NCBI RefSeq assembly: GCF_021864535.1 | Contig: NZ_JAKJIC010000027.1 | Coordinates: forward strand, 1 to 44,048 | Origin: Oryzibacter oryziterrae | GTDB lineage: Bacteria; Pseudomonadota; Alphaproteobacteria; Rhizobiales; Pleomorphomonadaceae | Direction of reading: 5' to 3' | Length of the DNA: 44,048 nucleotides | Program-made: the position numbers and the translations under genes | In this document: one piece after another, positions 23,865 through 33,112 of the stretch | Layout: each line of letters begins with the position of its first letter | Numbering within the stretch: position 1 is the first letter of the stretch | The notes under the pieces: generated by a model | What the model saw: the letters and a program-made list of their open reading frames with translations, nothing else | Database searches by the model: none | Told to the model about the DNA's origin: nothing

Positions 23865-25700
23865 TCAGTTGCTTACCCCTCTCTCCAACTCTCCCCCACA
23901 AGGGGGGAGAGAGTGCCGATTGGATCCGTAAAGAACGCGGGTACGGGGGGACTCGCGGATGGCAACACCAGGCTCTCCCTTTCCCTGCAGCACGAATGTT
24001 GGTGGCAGCACCAGGTTAGTCACGTCGAGCCCGGCCAGGAGATCCGCGAGTGTCGAAACTCGTGGCGGGGCGATTGCCCCCTCATCGCCATCCACCCGGC
24101 AATGCGCGCCGACGCTTTGCCGGCGGCGGAGTGCCGCCGTGGCAATCATCAACCCCACCAGTGCCGGATCGGCGGCAGCTCCCTCGCCGAAGGCGAGCGG
24201 AGCGAGGGCGGCGATGGCGGAGGCCAGCCCGTCACCGTTGCGCAGCAGGCCGAGGGCGGCGGAGACGATCGGGCGGACCGGACCGGCGTCGGCGCGTGGC
24301 GGCAGGGGACCGACCGGCGGCATCCGCAAGGGAAGCGTTTGCGCGTCCCGGAGATCCTCGGCGACCGCGAGCGCCATGGCCGCCGCCTCCAGGAGCGAGT
24401 TGCTGGCGAGCCGGTTGGCGCCATGCAGCCCGGTGCAGGCGACTTCCCCGATAGCATGCAGGCCCTCGATCGAGGTGCGTCCGCGGACGTCGGTGGCGAC
24501 GCCGCCCATGTGATAATGCGCCGCCGGCCGCACCGGGATCAGATCGCGGGCGGGATCGAGCCCGGCGCGGGCAAGTTCGGCGGCGATGGTGGGAAAGCGC
24601 GTCGCAAAACGGGGGCCGAGCGCCGCGCGGGCGTCGAGAAACACCCTGCCCTGAGCCGCGCCGGCGGCAGCGATGGCGCGGGCCACCACATCACGCGGGG
24701 CGAGATCGCCGCCGGGCACACCTGCCATCAGCGGCCGGCCGGTCTCGTCGACCAGGACGGCGCCCTCCCCTCGCACCGCTTCCGAGATGAGCGGCAGCGG
24801 GCTGCCCGTCCCGTCCAGCGCGGTCGGGTGAAACTGCACGAACTCCATGTCGGCCATCACCGCGCCGGCGCGGGCGGCGAGTGCCAGACCGGCGCCGAAG
24901 TTGCCCGGCGGATTGGTGCCATGGGCGAAGAGCCCGCCGACGCCGCCGCTTGCCAGCACCACATGGGCGGCCGGCAGCACCAGCGCGGCGGCACCGGCGG
25001 CGCAGAGCAGGCCGGCAACCCGCCCGTCCTCGACGATCAGCCGCCGCGCCTCGACGCCCTCGATCACCGTGATCGACGGCGTGCGGCGCACGGCGGCGAC
25101 CAGCGCCCGGGCGATCACCGCACCGGTGGCGTCGCCGCCCGCATGCAGGATGCGGCGACGGCCATGCGCCGCTTCGAGGCCGCGGGCGAACTCGCCGTCG
25201 TCAGCGCGGTCGAACACCACGCCATGGCCGATCAGCGCCGCCACCACGTCCGGCGCGCGCGCGAGGATGGCCCGCGCCGCCGGCGCGTCCACCAGCCCGG
25301 CGCCGGCGGCCAGCGTGTCGCTGAGATGATCCTCGACACTGTCGTCCGGCCCGATCGCCGCAGCCAGCCCGCCTTGTGCCAGTGCCGTGGAGGCCTCCGC
25401 ACCGAGTCCGGCGCGCGTCACCAGCAGCACCGGCCGCGGCGCCATTTCCAGTGCCGCGAGCATGCCGGCAAGGCCGGCGCCGACGATCACCGGCCGGTCG
25501 GCTGGAGCGCTCTCCGACCTGACGGAACCGTCAGGTCGACAGAAAAGCGCTCCAGATTCAAGAGTTTGAGCAGCCGCTTTTCGATCATGTTGGGTCAACA
25601 TGATCGGCGGATGCTCCAGAGCGCTTTCCGACCTGGCGGAACCATCAGGTCGACTGGAAAGCGCGCCAGATTCAAGAGTTTGAGCGAGCGGCGCCGTCAT
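23865..25700 (-). CDS. nadB: L-aspartate oxidase with repeat-derived N- and C-terminal additions
   Basis: NadB oxidises L-aspartate to iminoaspartate, which NadA uses to make quinolinate. The core is normal: FAD motif VIVGAGLAGML, GGLAAAIGPDDS, FHPTAL, HMGGVATDVRG and EVACTGLHGANRLASNSLLE. The frame is 611 residues, against about 510-540 usual. Residues 5-66 come from a palindromic repeat and hold a 22-residue unit twice (AQTLESGAL... at 6 and 44, three differences). The last 25 or more residues come from a second repeat. The ATG overlaps the nadA stop (ATGA), which suggests the original start codon is kept and the repeat entered just after it. No ATG lies between the repeat and the FAD motif. 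Confidence 0.88.
   Translation of the reverse strand: MTAPLAQTLESGALSSRPDGSARSESALEHPPIMLTQHDRKAAAQTLESGALFCRPDGSVRSESAPADRPVIVGAGLAGMLAALEMAPRPVLLVTRAGLGAEASTALAQGGLAAAIGPDDSVEDHLSDTLAAGAGLVDAPAARAILARAPDVVAALIGHGVVFDRADDGEFARGLEAAHGRRRILHAGGDATGAVIARALVAAVRRTPSITVIEGVEARRLIVEDGRVAGLLCAAGAAALVLPAAHVVLASGGVGGLFAHGTNPPGNFGAGLALAARAGAVMADMEFVQFHPTALDGTGSPLPLISEAVRGEGAVLVDETGRPLMAGVPGGDLAPRDVVARAIAAAGAAQGRVFLDARAALGPRFATRFPTIAAELARAGLDPARDLIPVRPAAHYHMGGVATDVRGRTSIEGLHAIGEVACTGLHGANRLASNSLLEAAAMALAVAEDLRDAQTLPLRMPPVGPLPPRADAGPVRPIVSAALGLLRNGDGLASAIAALAPLAFGEGAAADPALVGLMIATAALRRRQSVGAHCRVDGDEGAIAPPRVSTLADLLAGLDVTNLVLPPTFVLQGKGEPGVAIRESPRTRVLYGSNRHSLPPCGGELERGVSN
23873..23930. repeat. C-rich hairpin element at the 3' end of nadB
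   Basis: ACCCCTCTCTCCAACTCTCC and the following AAGGGGGGAGAGAGTGCCGA closely match the end of the 11654-11796 element. It is translated as the NadB tail on the minus strand, with the stop three codons beyond. Confidence 0.7.
25503..25688. repeat. Double palindromic element inserted in frame in nadB
   Basis: Two direct copies, 114 bp apart, each contain a hairpin (CCGACCTGACGG/CCGTCAGGTCG near 25516-25540; a variant near 25630-25654) within AGCGCT-type outer arms, followed by AGATTCAAGAGTTTGAGC. Between them is another hairpin, CGATCATGTTG/CAACATGATCG (25582-25606). The length is a multiple of three with no stop in the nadB frame. Similar sequences are, as I recall, widespread in Hyphomicrobiales intergenic DNA. 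Confidence 0.75.
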
Positions 25701-26659
25701 AGCGCCAGCATCCGTTCGATCGACCGCCGCGCCGGGACGGCGATCGCCGGGTCAACGGTCACCTCGTGCCGGTCCTCCTCCAGCGCGGCGCGGATGGCCT
25801 TCAGCGTGATGCGCTTCATGTGCGGGCAGAGATTGCAGGGACGGACGAAATCGGTGTCCGGATGCAGCAGGGCGACATTGTCGCTCATGGAACATTCGGT
25901 CAAAAGCACGACGCGCGCGGGCTTGTGGGCCGCCACATAGTTGGCCATCACCGCCGTCGACCCCGAGAGATCGGCTACAGCCACCACCTCCGGCGGGCAT
26001 TCGGGATGGGCGAGCACGGTGACGCCGGGATAGGTCTCGCGCAACTCGGCGATGTCGGCCGGCGTGAAGCGCTCGTGCACCTCGCAATGGCCGTTCCAGG
26101 CGATGATCTCCACATGGGTCTCGCGCGCCACATTGCGAGCGAGATACTCGTCCGGGAGCATCAGCACGCGGGGCACGCCGAGGCTTTCCACCACCGCGCG
26201 GGCGTTGCCGGAGGTGCAGCAGATATCCGACACCGCCTTCACCGCGGCGGAGGTGTTGACATAGGTGACGACGGGCACGCCGGGATGGGCGGCCTTCAGC
26301 GCCAGCACGTCTTCCGGCGTGATCGAGGAGGCCAGCGAACAGCCGGCCTCGAGGTCGGGCATCAGCACGCGCCGGCGCGGGTTCAGCAGCTTCACCGTCT
26401 CGGCCATGAAATGCACGCCGGCCATGACGATCACCTCCGCCTCCAGCCCGGCGGCGACGCGAGCGAGATGCAGGCTGTCGCCCACCACGTCGGCGACGCC
26501 GTGGAAGATCTCCGGCGTCTGGTAGTTATGGGCCAGAACCACCGCCTTGCGCCGCCGCTTCAGCTCGGCAATGGCGGCAATCTCCGGCTCGAACAGCGCC
26601 CAATCGGGCGGCGGCAGCAGATCACGCAGACGGTCGAGGGCATGCGGTTCGATGGCCAT
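25697..26659 (-). CDS. nadA: Quinolinate synthase
   Basis: NadA is the [4Fe-4S] enzyme that condenses iminoaspartate with dihydroxyacetone phosphate to quinolinate. The 320-residue protein has the triplicated-domain signatures: AHNYQTPEIFHGVADVVGDS, VHFMAETVKLLNP and PHMKRITL. Candidate cluster cysteines lie in EAGCSLASS, SDICCTSGNA and CNLCPHM. The ATG at 26657-26659 is preferred to an in-frame GTG four codons upstream, because GTGAG then serves as ribosome binding site. That sequence lies in the 3' arm of a hairpin. It heads the nadABC operon and overlaps nadB by four bases. Confidence 0.93.
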   Translation of the reverse strand: MAIEPHALDRLRDLLPPPDWALFEPEIAAIAELKRRRKAVVLAHNYQTPEIFHGVADVVGDSLHLARVAAGLEAEVIVMAGVHFMAETVKLLNPRRRVLMPDLEAGCSLASSITPEDVLALKAAHPGVPVVTYVNTSAAVKAVSDICCTSGNARAVVESLGVPRVLMLPDEYLARNVARETHVEIIAWNGHCEVHERFTPADIAELRETYPGVTVLAHPECPPEVVAVADLSGSTAVMANYVAAHKPARVVLLTECSMSDNVALLHPDTDFVRPCNLCPHMKRITLKAIRAALEEDRHEVTVDPAIAVPARRSIERMLAL

Positions 26660-26666
26660 TATTATG

Positions 26667-26690
26667 CTCACATTGAGTATTTAATGTGAG
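26667..26690 (-). promoter_or_regulatory. Leader hairpin covering the nadA ribosome binding site
   Basis: CTCACATT and AATGTGAG form 8-bp arms around 8 bases. On the minus strand the 3' arm contains the GTGAG ribosome binding site, 7 nt before the ATG. If folded in the message it would hide the site; it may instead be a DNA operator. Confidence 0.5.
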
Positions 26691-26694
26691 TCGC

Positions 26695-26722
26695 AATATA
26701 ATCATTATGAGTATAAAAGCAA
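26695..26722 (-). promoter_or_regulatory. nadABC promoter with an operator-like dyad
   Basis: On the minus strand, TTGCTT (complement of 26717-26722) and TATATT (complement of 26695-26700) are spaced by 16 bases. The dyad ATAATCATTATGAGTAT (26698-26714; 7 of 8 pairs match) fills the spacer, so a repressor would exclude polymerase. Related TGAG(T/A)AT units lie at 26673 and 26724. The Nudix-type regulator encoded at 12864 is the obvious candidate. Confidence 0.6.
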
Positions 26723-26822
26723 TATGAGAATACGGCAGGCGGATGTCCGCCCGCCCGAACCCTGGATCAACTCCATCCATCCAATTGTATTTAAACGTCT
26801 TTCAGCCAGAGCCGAACCCGCC

Positions 26823-26854
26823 GGCGCCCTCGTGCGAGAGCGCCGAGGGGCGCC
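26823..26854 (-). terminator. Stem-loop after the outer-membrane factor gene
   Basis: GGCGCCCTCG and CGAGGGGCGCC pair with one bulge. The stem begins 9 bases past the stop of the minus-strand efflux operon. There is no clear T-run, so it may be a Rho-assisted or RNA-stabilising end. Confidence 0.4.
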
Positions 26855-26862
26855 TTTGCCCC

Positions 26863-28326
26863 TTACTGCGCCTTGTTCAGCGCCAGATGCGGACCAGTGT
26901 TCTGGTCCACCACTTCGGGTTTGGTCACGTCGACCGGCTTGTCCCAGCCGGCCCCGAGAGCCTTGGCCAGCGCCACATAGTCGGTGGCGATGTTGGTCCG
27001 GCTGACGATCAGCGCGTCCTCGGCCGAATAGAGCGAACGTTCGGCGTCGAGCACGTCGAGGAAGGAAGACGCACCGGTCTGGTAGAGGGTGCGCGACAGC
27101 TCGGCAGCCTGGCGATAGCGCGAGGCGGCCTCGTCGAGCTTGGCCATCTGCAGCCGCTGCTGGGTGACGGCCACGAGCGCGTTCTCAACATCCTCCAGCG
27201 CGCCGAGCACCGACGCCTTGAAGGCGATGAAGCTGACGTCGCGGTTGGCGGCAGCCACGTCGACAGCGGCGGCGAGCTGGCCGCCGTTGAAGATCGGCAC
27301 GGTGAGCGTCGGCCCGAAGGCCCAGCCGATGGCGGTGGACTTGCCCATGTCGCCGATCCTGGTGGCCGACGACGAGATGGAGCCGGTGAGCGAGATGGAG
27401 GGATAGCGTTGGGCTTCCGCCTGACCGATCAGCGCGGTCGACTGGGCGAGGCGACGCTCGGCGGCCCGCACATCCGGACGGTTGGCCAGCACGTCGGCGG
27501 GAATGCCGATCGGCAGGCCACGGCGCGGCAGCGGGATCGCGCCGCCACGGTTCATCTCGGCGATCAGCGCCTCGGGCTCGCGTCCCAGCAGGATGCCGAG
27601 CCGGTGCACCGCCTGCGAATAGGCCAGGCGATAGGCGGGAATGTTGGCTTCCGTGCTGGCGGCGATGGCGTCCGCCTTGGCCACATCGACGGCCGAAGCC
27701 GTGCCGGCGTCGAGCTTGGCCTTGGTCAGCGCTGCGGTCTGGCGCTGCGAGGCGGCGGTGCGGCTGGCGAGCGCGATGCGCGCCTGATAGCCGCGCGCCT
27801 CGATATAGTTGGTGGCCACATCGCCGATCAGGGTCAGCAGTGTCGAATAGAGATCATCCTCGGCCGCCTCGGCGCTATGGGTAGCCGCTTCGACGCCGCG
27901 ACGATTGCCACCGAAGAGGTCGAGTTCCCAGCTGGCGTCAAAACCGGCCTGGAACATGTTGTCCACGTTGCCCTTGCTGCGGAGGCGCTGGGCGCTGTCG
28001 GACGTGCTGAGCGTCGGCTCCAGCGTGCCGCCGGTCTTGACCAGCGTGGCGCGTGCGGCGCGAATGTTGGCCTTGGCCTTGGCGACATCGAGATTGCCGG
28101 CGACGGCCTCGTCGACCAGGCGGTTGAGCGTCTTGTCGCCGAGCTTCTCCCACCAGCGCGCCAGTTCCGGCGCCGTGGCCGACTGGCTCGACTTCGGCGC
28201 ATTGGACCAATGGCCGGGGAGTTGAAACTGCGGCGTCGCATAGTCCGGTCCGACCGCGCAGCCTGCCAGCAGCAGCGTTGCGAGCAGGCTCGCAGGAACC
28301 GGCAACCGAGCAAAACGAGACACCAT
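26863..28326 (-). CDS. RND efflux outer-membrane factor (TolC/NodT family lipoprotein)
   Basis: The 487-residue protein has a lipoprotein signal (LLATLLLAGCAVGPDY, lipobox cysteine near residue 23) and two repeated coiled-coil/beta halves typical of NodT/OprM proteins. The segments WSNAPKS, RWWEKLGDKTLNRLVDEA and LANRPDVRAAERRLAQSTAL are characteristic. It forms the outer-membrane channel for the pump encoded upstream. The ATG follows GGAGTGGGAA. It is last in the operon, 191 bases after the pump gene. Confidence 0.9.
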   Translation of the reverse strand: MVSRFARLPVPASLLATLLLAGCAVGPDYATPQFQLPGHWSNAPKSSQSATAPELARWWEKLGDKTLNRLVDEAVAGNLDVAKAKANIRAARATLVKTGGTLEPTLSTSDSAQRLRSKGNVDNMFQAGFDASWELDLFGGNRRGVEAATHSAEAAEDDLYSTLLTLIGDVATNYIEARGYQARIALASRTAASQRQTAALTKAKLDAGTASAVDVAKADAIAASTEANIPAYRLAYSQAVHRLGILLGREPEALIAEMNRGGAIPLPRRGLPIGIPADVLANRPDVRAAERRLAQSTALIGQAEAQRYPSISLTGSISSSATRIGDMGKSTAIGWAFGPTLTVPIFNGGQLAAAVDVAAANRDVSFIAFKASVLGALEDVENALVAVTQQRLQMAKLDEAASRYRQAAELSRTLYQTGASSFLDVLDAERSLYSAEDALIVSRTNIATDYVALAKALGAGWDKPVDVTKPEVVDQNTGPHLALNKAQ

Positions 28327-28517
28327 TTCCCACTCCAGATCAGCTGAAAGGCCTGGCCAAAAAGAGGGCTCCGGAATCGGACGCGCCCGGCCATTTACCT
28401 GTTGTTAACCCTATCGAAGCCAAGCGCTCTGCAGAAGCGTCCGCCGGCGGTCATGCACAGCGGAAACCCGAGGAAAGCGCGGCGCCGTGGCCTCACGGCC
28501 ACGGCCATTGTCATTGC

Positions 28518-31500
28518 TTACTTCTCGCCCTGCCCCGCCTCGGCAACCACCGGTGCTGACGGCGTGCCCGGTGCGGCGATCTTGCCCTTGAAGATGCGAC
28601 GCACGGCCACGAACAGCAGCGGGATGAAGAAGATGCCGAGGATGGTGGCGGCGATCATGCCGCCCATCACACCGATACCGATCGAGTTCTGCGCGCCCGA
28701 ACCGGCACCCGAGGCGATGGCCAGCGGCAGCACGCCGAGGATGAAGGCGAGCGAGGTCATGATGATGGGCCGGAGACGCTGGCGCGCGGCGTCCAGCGTC
28801 GCATCGATCAGGCCCCTGCCCTTGCGCTGGCCCTCGATGGCGAACTCCACGATCAGGATCGCGTTCTTGGCGGCAAGGCCGATGGTGGTGAGCAGACCGA
28901 CCTTGAAGTAGATGTCGTTGGTCTGCCCCAGATAGGTTGCCGCCACCAAGGCACCGAACACGCCGATCGGCACCGACAGCAGCACCGCAAACGGGATCGA
29001 CCAGCTCTCGTAAAGCGCCGCCAGCGCCAGGAACACCACCAGGATGGAGATGGCATAGAGCGCCATGGCCTGGTTGCCCGACAGGCGCTCCTGCGCCGAC
29101 AGGCCTGTCCACTCATGGGCGAAGCCCGGCGGCAACTGGCTCACCATCTGGTCGACGGCGGTCATGGCGGCACCCGAGGAGACGCCCGGTGCGGCCGCTC
29201 CCTGGATTTCCATGGCCGGCAGGCCGTTGTAGCGTTCCAGACGCGGCGACCCATAGGTCCAGCGTCCCGTGGCAAAGGCCGAGAAGGGCACCATGTCGCC
29301 GCTTTCGTTGCGCACCTGCCAGCGGTCGAGATCCTCCGGCTGCATGCGGAACTGCGCATCGGCCTGCATGTAGACCTTCTTCACGCGACCACGATCGATG
29401 AAGTCGTTGACATAGGACCCGCCCCAGGCCGCCGACAGCGTCTGGTCGATGCTGGCAAGCGGAATGCCAAGCGCAGTGGCCTTCTCCTCGTCGATGGAGA
29501 CGGCAAATTGCGGCGTGTCCTCCTGCCCGTTGGGGCGAGTGCCCATCAGGAGCGGGCTCTGTCCGGCCATGCCGAGCAGCTGGTTGCGCGCCGCCGTCAG
29601 CTTTTCATGGCCGGCGTTGTTGGTGTCGAGCAGGTAGAAGTCGAAACCACCGGTGGCGCCGAAGCCCTGGATGGCCGGCGGAGCCAGCACGAAGACCATG
29701 CCGTCGTGCACCTGCTGCATCATCGCGCCCATGGCCCGGCCGGCAATGGCGGTCGCCGAGGCCTGCGGCGTCGTGCGGTCGGCAAAGTCCTTCAGCTTGA
29801 TGAAGACCAGGCCCACATTCTGCCCGGTGCCGCTGAAGCCGAAGCCGCGCACGGTGAACACGCCGTCCACGTGATCCTTCTCGGTGTCGGCGAAATGGGC
29901 GCGCACCTGTTCGAGCACCCGTTCCGTGCGATCCTGCGTGGCGCCGGCCGGCAGCATGACAGCCGCGATCAGGATGCCCTGGTCTTCGGTCGGCAGGAAG
30001 GAGGACGGCAGCTTCTGGAACAGATAGCCCACGCCGCCGCCGATCAGCAGGAAGACCATGAGGAAGCGCAGCGAGCGCTTGAGGATGCCGCCAACGCTCT
30101 TGCGATAGCCGCCGGCCGCGGCGTCGAAGGCGGTGTTGAACCAGCCGAAAACGCCCTTGTGCTCGCCGTAGTTATGCTGGTCCTTCAGGATGGTGGCGCA
30201 GAGCGCCGGCGTCAGGATCAGGGCCACGATCACCGAGATCACCATGGCCGAGACGATGGTGATGGAGAACTGCCGGTAGATGATGCCGACCGAGCCCGAG
30301 AAGAAGGCCATGGGAATGAACACGGCCGACAGCACGACGGCGATGCCGATCAGCGCGCCGGTGATCTCGCCCATGGACTTGATGGTCGCCTCGCGGGGCC
30401 CAAGCCCTTCCTCGGCCATCACGCGCTCGACGTTTTCGACCACGACGATGGCGTCGTCCACCAGAAGGCCCACCGCCAGCACCATGGCGAACATGGTCAG
30501 CGTGTTGATGGAGAAGCCTGCGACTGCCAGCACGCCGAAGGTGCCGAGCAGCACCACGGGCACCGCCAGCGTCGGGATCAGCGTGGCGCGGATGTTCTGC
30601 AGGAACAGCAGCATCACCAGGAACACGAGGCCGATGGCCTCCACCAGCGTCTTCACCACCTCCTCGATGGACAGCATGACGAAGGGCGTGGTGTCATAGG
30701 GATAGATCACCTCGACGCCCTCGGGGAGCGTCGGCCGGATGCGGTCGATGGCGGCCTTGACGCCGGCAGAGGTGGAGATGGCGTTGGCGCCGGAGGCCAG
30801 CGAGATGGCGATACCGGTGGATGGCTTGCCGTTGTAGAGGCTGTTGATGTCGTAGCTTTCCGAACCCAGCTCGACACGCGCCACGTCATTGAGGCGGACG
30901 ATCGACCCGGTGGACGCGCCCTTCAGGATGATGTTCTCGAACTCTTCGGGCGTCTGCAACCGTCCCTTGGCGGTGACGGTGACGTTGAGCTGCTGGCCCT
31001 CGAGCTGCGGCATGCCGCCCAGCTGACCGGCGGAGACCTGGGTATTCTGCGCCGAGATCGCCGCCGACACGTCGCTCGGCATCAGGTTATACTTGGCGAG
31101 CTTGTCCGGATCGAGCCAGATGCGCATGGAGTTGTAGGCGCCGAAGGACTGGGCGCTGCCCACGCCGGGCACGCGCTGCAGCGTGTCGTTCAGCGTGCTC
31201 TTCACATAGTCGCTGAGCTGCGCCGCGCTCATCCGGCCATCGGTGGAGACGAAGCCGACCACCATCAGGAAGCCTTCGGCCGACTTGGTGACCGCAAGGC
31301 CGTTGCTCTGCACCACGGTGGGCAACTGCGGGGTGACCAGCTGCAGCTTGTTCTGCGTCTGCACCTGGGCGGTGTCGGAATCGGTGCCGCTGTTGAAGGT
31401 CAGCGTCACCGAGGCCTGACCGTCCGAGGTGGAGGTCGAGGTCATGTGATCGAGGTTGTCGATGCCGGTCATGCCCTGCTCGATGACCTTGGTCACCGAG

Positions 31501-31676
31501 TTTTCGACCGTCTGCGCATCGGCGCCGGGATAGGTGGCGTGCACCTGGATGGTGGTCGGCGCGATCTGCGGATATTGCGAGATCGACAGCTCGCGGATGG
31601 CCAACAGGCCCGCGAGCATGATGGAGATGGCCACGACCCAGGCAAAGATCGGGCGATCGATGAAAAAGCGAGACAT
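28518..31676 (-). CDS. RND multidrug efflux pump, HAE-1 (AcrB/MexB) type
   Basis: The 1052-residue inner-membrane transporter is proton driven. It starts [20 protein letters not shown], as HAE-1 pumps do, and has the two large periplasmic loops and twelve helices of the family. The proton-relay aspartate pair is in [18 protein letters not shown]. The length is normal and no damage is seen. It exports drugs, solvents or phenolics with the neighbouring adaptor and channel. The ATG follows AAGG at suitable spacing, 9 bases after the adaptor gene. Confidence 0.95.
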   Translation of the reverse strand: MSRFFIDRPIFAWVVAISIMLAGLLAIRELSISQYPQIAPTTIQVHATYPGADAQTVENSVTKVIEQGMTGIDNLDHMTSTSTSDGQASVTLTFNSGTDSDTAQVQTQNKLQLVTPQLPTVVQSNGLAVTKSAEGFLMVVGFVSTDGRMSAAQLSDYVKSTLNDTLQRVPGVGSAQSFGAYNSMRIWLDPDKLAKYNLMPSDVSAAISAQNTQVSAGQLGGMPQLEGQQLNVTVTAKGRLQTPEEFENIILKGASTGSIVRLNDVARVELGSESYDINSLYNGKPSTGIAISLASGANAISTSAGVKAAIDRIRPTLPEGVEVIYPYDTTPFVMLSIEEVVKTLVEAIGLVFLVMLLFLQNIRATLIPTLAVPVVLLGTFGVLAVAGFSINTLTMFAMVLAVGLLVDDAIVVVENVERVMAEEGLGPREATIKSMGEITGALIGIAVVLSAVFIPMAFFSGSVGIIYRQFSITIVSAMVISVIVALILTPALCATILKDQHNYGEHKGVFGWFNTAFDAAAGGYRKSVGGILKRSLRFLMVFLLIGGGVGYLFQKLPSSFLPTEDQGILIAAVMLPAGATQDRTERVLEQVRAHFADTEKDHVDGVFTVRGFGFSGTGQNVGLVFIKLKDFADRTTPQASATAIAGRAMGAMMQQVHDGMVFVLAPPAIQGFGATGGFDFYLLDTNNAGHEKLTAARNQLLGMAGQSPLLMGTRPNGQEDTPQFAVSIDEEKATALGIPLASIDQTLSAAWGGSYVNDFIDRGRVKKVYMQADAQFRMQPEDLDRWQVRNESGDMVPFSAFATGRWTYGSPRLERYNGLPAMEIQGAAAPGVSSGAAMTAVDQMVSQLPPGFAHEWTGLSAQERLSGNQAMALYAISILVVFLALAALYESWSIPFAVLLSVPIGVFGALVAATYLGQTNDIYFKVGLLTTIGLAAKNAILIVEFAIEGQRKGRGLIDATLDAARQRLRPIIMTSLAFILGVLPLAIASGAGSGAQNSIGIGVMGGMIAATILGIFFIPLLFVAVRRIFKGKIAAPGTPSAPVVAEAGQGEK

Positions 31677-31685
31677 CGTAAAGCC

Positions 31686-32978
31686 TTACTTGGTCTGAGT
31701 TGTGGGGGCGGCGGGAGTGCTTGCGGCAGCCTTCGCCGGCTCTTCGGCGGCGGCAGCGGCCTTGACGGCCCCGGTGGCCTCGTCGATCGTCACTTCCTGC
31801 GGGGTGACGTCCTGGCCGGCCCGGATCATCATGCCGCCTTCGACGATGACGCGATCGCCCTCGGCGACACCCTTGTCGACCAGCCAGTTGTTGCCGACCG
31901 TCCGTTCGGTGGTGATGATGCGATCCTCGACCTTGCCGTCGGCATTGACGAAGCGCGCCGTGGCGTCACCGGCGGGGGTCCGGCTGACCGCGCGCTGCGG
32001 GATCAGGAAGCTGTTTTCGGCCACGCCCTCTTCCACCGTCGCCCGGACATACATGCCGGGAACCAGCAGGCGCTTGGGATTGGCGAAGGTGGCGCGCAGC
32101 GTGAAGCTGCCCGTCGACTGGTCCACATTGGCCTCGGCAAACTCCAGCTTGCCGCTCTGGTCATAGGTGGTGCCGGTCTCCAGCTGGAGCTTCACCGCCA
32201 CATGCTCGCCGGCGATCTTGAGGCGGCCGTCGTCCACGTCCTTGCGGAACTTGAGCAGGTTGGCGCTCGACTGGGTGACGTCCACATAGATCGGGTCGAG
32301 GGCGCGGATGGTGGTCAGCGGCGTCGCCTGCTGCGAGGTGACGAGCGCGCCGACCGAATAGGTCGAGGCGCCGATGCGGCCGGAGATCGGCGCGGTGATC
32401 CGGGTATGCTCGAGATCGATGCGCGCGGCTTCCACCGCAGCCTTGGCCGAGGCTACGTCGGCCTTGGCCTGGGCGAGCGAGGCGACCGCGTCGTCCACAT
32501 CCTGCTTGGCGACGGCATTCTGCTTGAGAAGGCCATTGTAGCGGTCAACCTTGGCCTGGGCGCTCGGGACGCCCGCTTCGGCCTTCTGCAGCGCGGCGAG
32601 CGCGCTGTCATAGGTGGCCTGATAGGAGGCCGCGTCGATCTCGTAGAGAAGATCGCCGGCCTTCACCTCACTGCCTTCCTTGAAGGGGCGGTCCTTGATG
32701 ATGCCGCTCACCTGCGGTCGCACTTCGGCGACCAGCGAGGCGGTGGTCCGGCCCGGCAGTTCCGCGGTCACAGCGACCGAGCGCGGATGCAGCGTGATCA
32801 CGCTCACCATGGCCTTGCCCGGCGGCGGACCACCGGCACCGGCGGGCGCCGACTGTTCCTGGCAGCCGGCGAGAATCACGGTTGTCACCAGCGCCAGGCC
32901 GACCGCGCGGCTCAGGGGGAAAGGGCGACGCAGTGCCGAGTTTCTAAGGATATTGCGAGGAAAGACGGGAACGGTCAC
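31686..32978 (-). CDS. RND efflux periplasmic adaptor (membrane fusion protein)
   Basis: The roughly 430-residue lipoprotein (VTTVILAGC lipobox) has the HlyD/AcrA order: a lipoyl half-motif (LPGRTTASLVAEVRPQVSG), an alpha-hairpin, the second lipoyl half (ITAPISGRIG) and a beta-barrel. The frame is open to an ATG at 33012-33014, but that ATG lies in the -10 box of the promoter. The GTG at 32976-32978, preceded by AAGGG, is therefore preferred. It is the first gene of the adaptor-pump-channel operon and is divergent from a TetR gene. Confidence 0.88.
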   Translation of the reverse strand: MTVPVFPRNILRNSALRRPFPLSRAVGLALVTTVILAGCQEQSAPAGAGGPPPGKAMVSVITLHPRSVAVTAELPGRTTASLVAEVRPQVSGIIKDRPFKEGSEVKAGDLLYEIDAASYQATYDSALAALQKAEAGVPSAQAKVDRYNGLLKQNAVAKQDVDDAVASLAQAKADVASAKAAVEAARIDLEHTRITAPISGRIGASTYSVGALVTSQQATPLTTIRALDPIYVDVTQSSANLLKFRKDVDDGRLKIAGEHVAVKLQLETGTTYDQSGKLEFAEANVDQSTGSFTLRATFANPKRLLVPGMYVRATVEEGVAENSFLIPQRAVSRTPAGDATARFVNADGKVEDRIITTERTVGNNWLVDKGVAEGDRVIVEGGMMIRAGQDVTPQEVTIDEATGAVKAAAAAEEPAKAAASTPAAPTTQTK

Positions 32979-32989
32979 GATGTAGCCCT

Positions 32990-33041
32990 TATTTACAGTA
33001 CGAGTAGGTACCATTAATAGAGAAGCAGACGGTCAGGTCAA
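32990..33041 (-). promoter_or_regulatory. Efflux operon promoter and TetR operator
   Basis: On the minus strand, TTGACC (complement of 33036-33041) and TATTAA (complement of 33014-33019) are spaced by 16 bases. An inverted repeat with 12-base half sites (TATTTACAGTAC at 32990-33001; its partner at 33008-33019; 9 of 12 pairs match; 6-base spacer) overlaps the -10 box. It is probably the operator of the divergent TetR protein. Confidence 0.55.
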
Positions 33042-33112
33042 TTGAAACCCATGATCGCCGCATTCAAACTCGGGCCACGGCTGGGCACAATTTCGTGATC
33101 GGAGACAGTTTC

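Noticed and set aside
23571-25940. 789-codon open frame on the plus strand
   Set aside because: It is antisense to nadB and crosses repeat elements; no motif or ribosome binding site.
29115-33017. 1300-codon open frame on the plus strand
   Set aside because: It lies antisense to the RND pump and adaptor genes and is rich in His, Gly, Arg and Asp, typical of a shadow frame.
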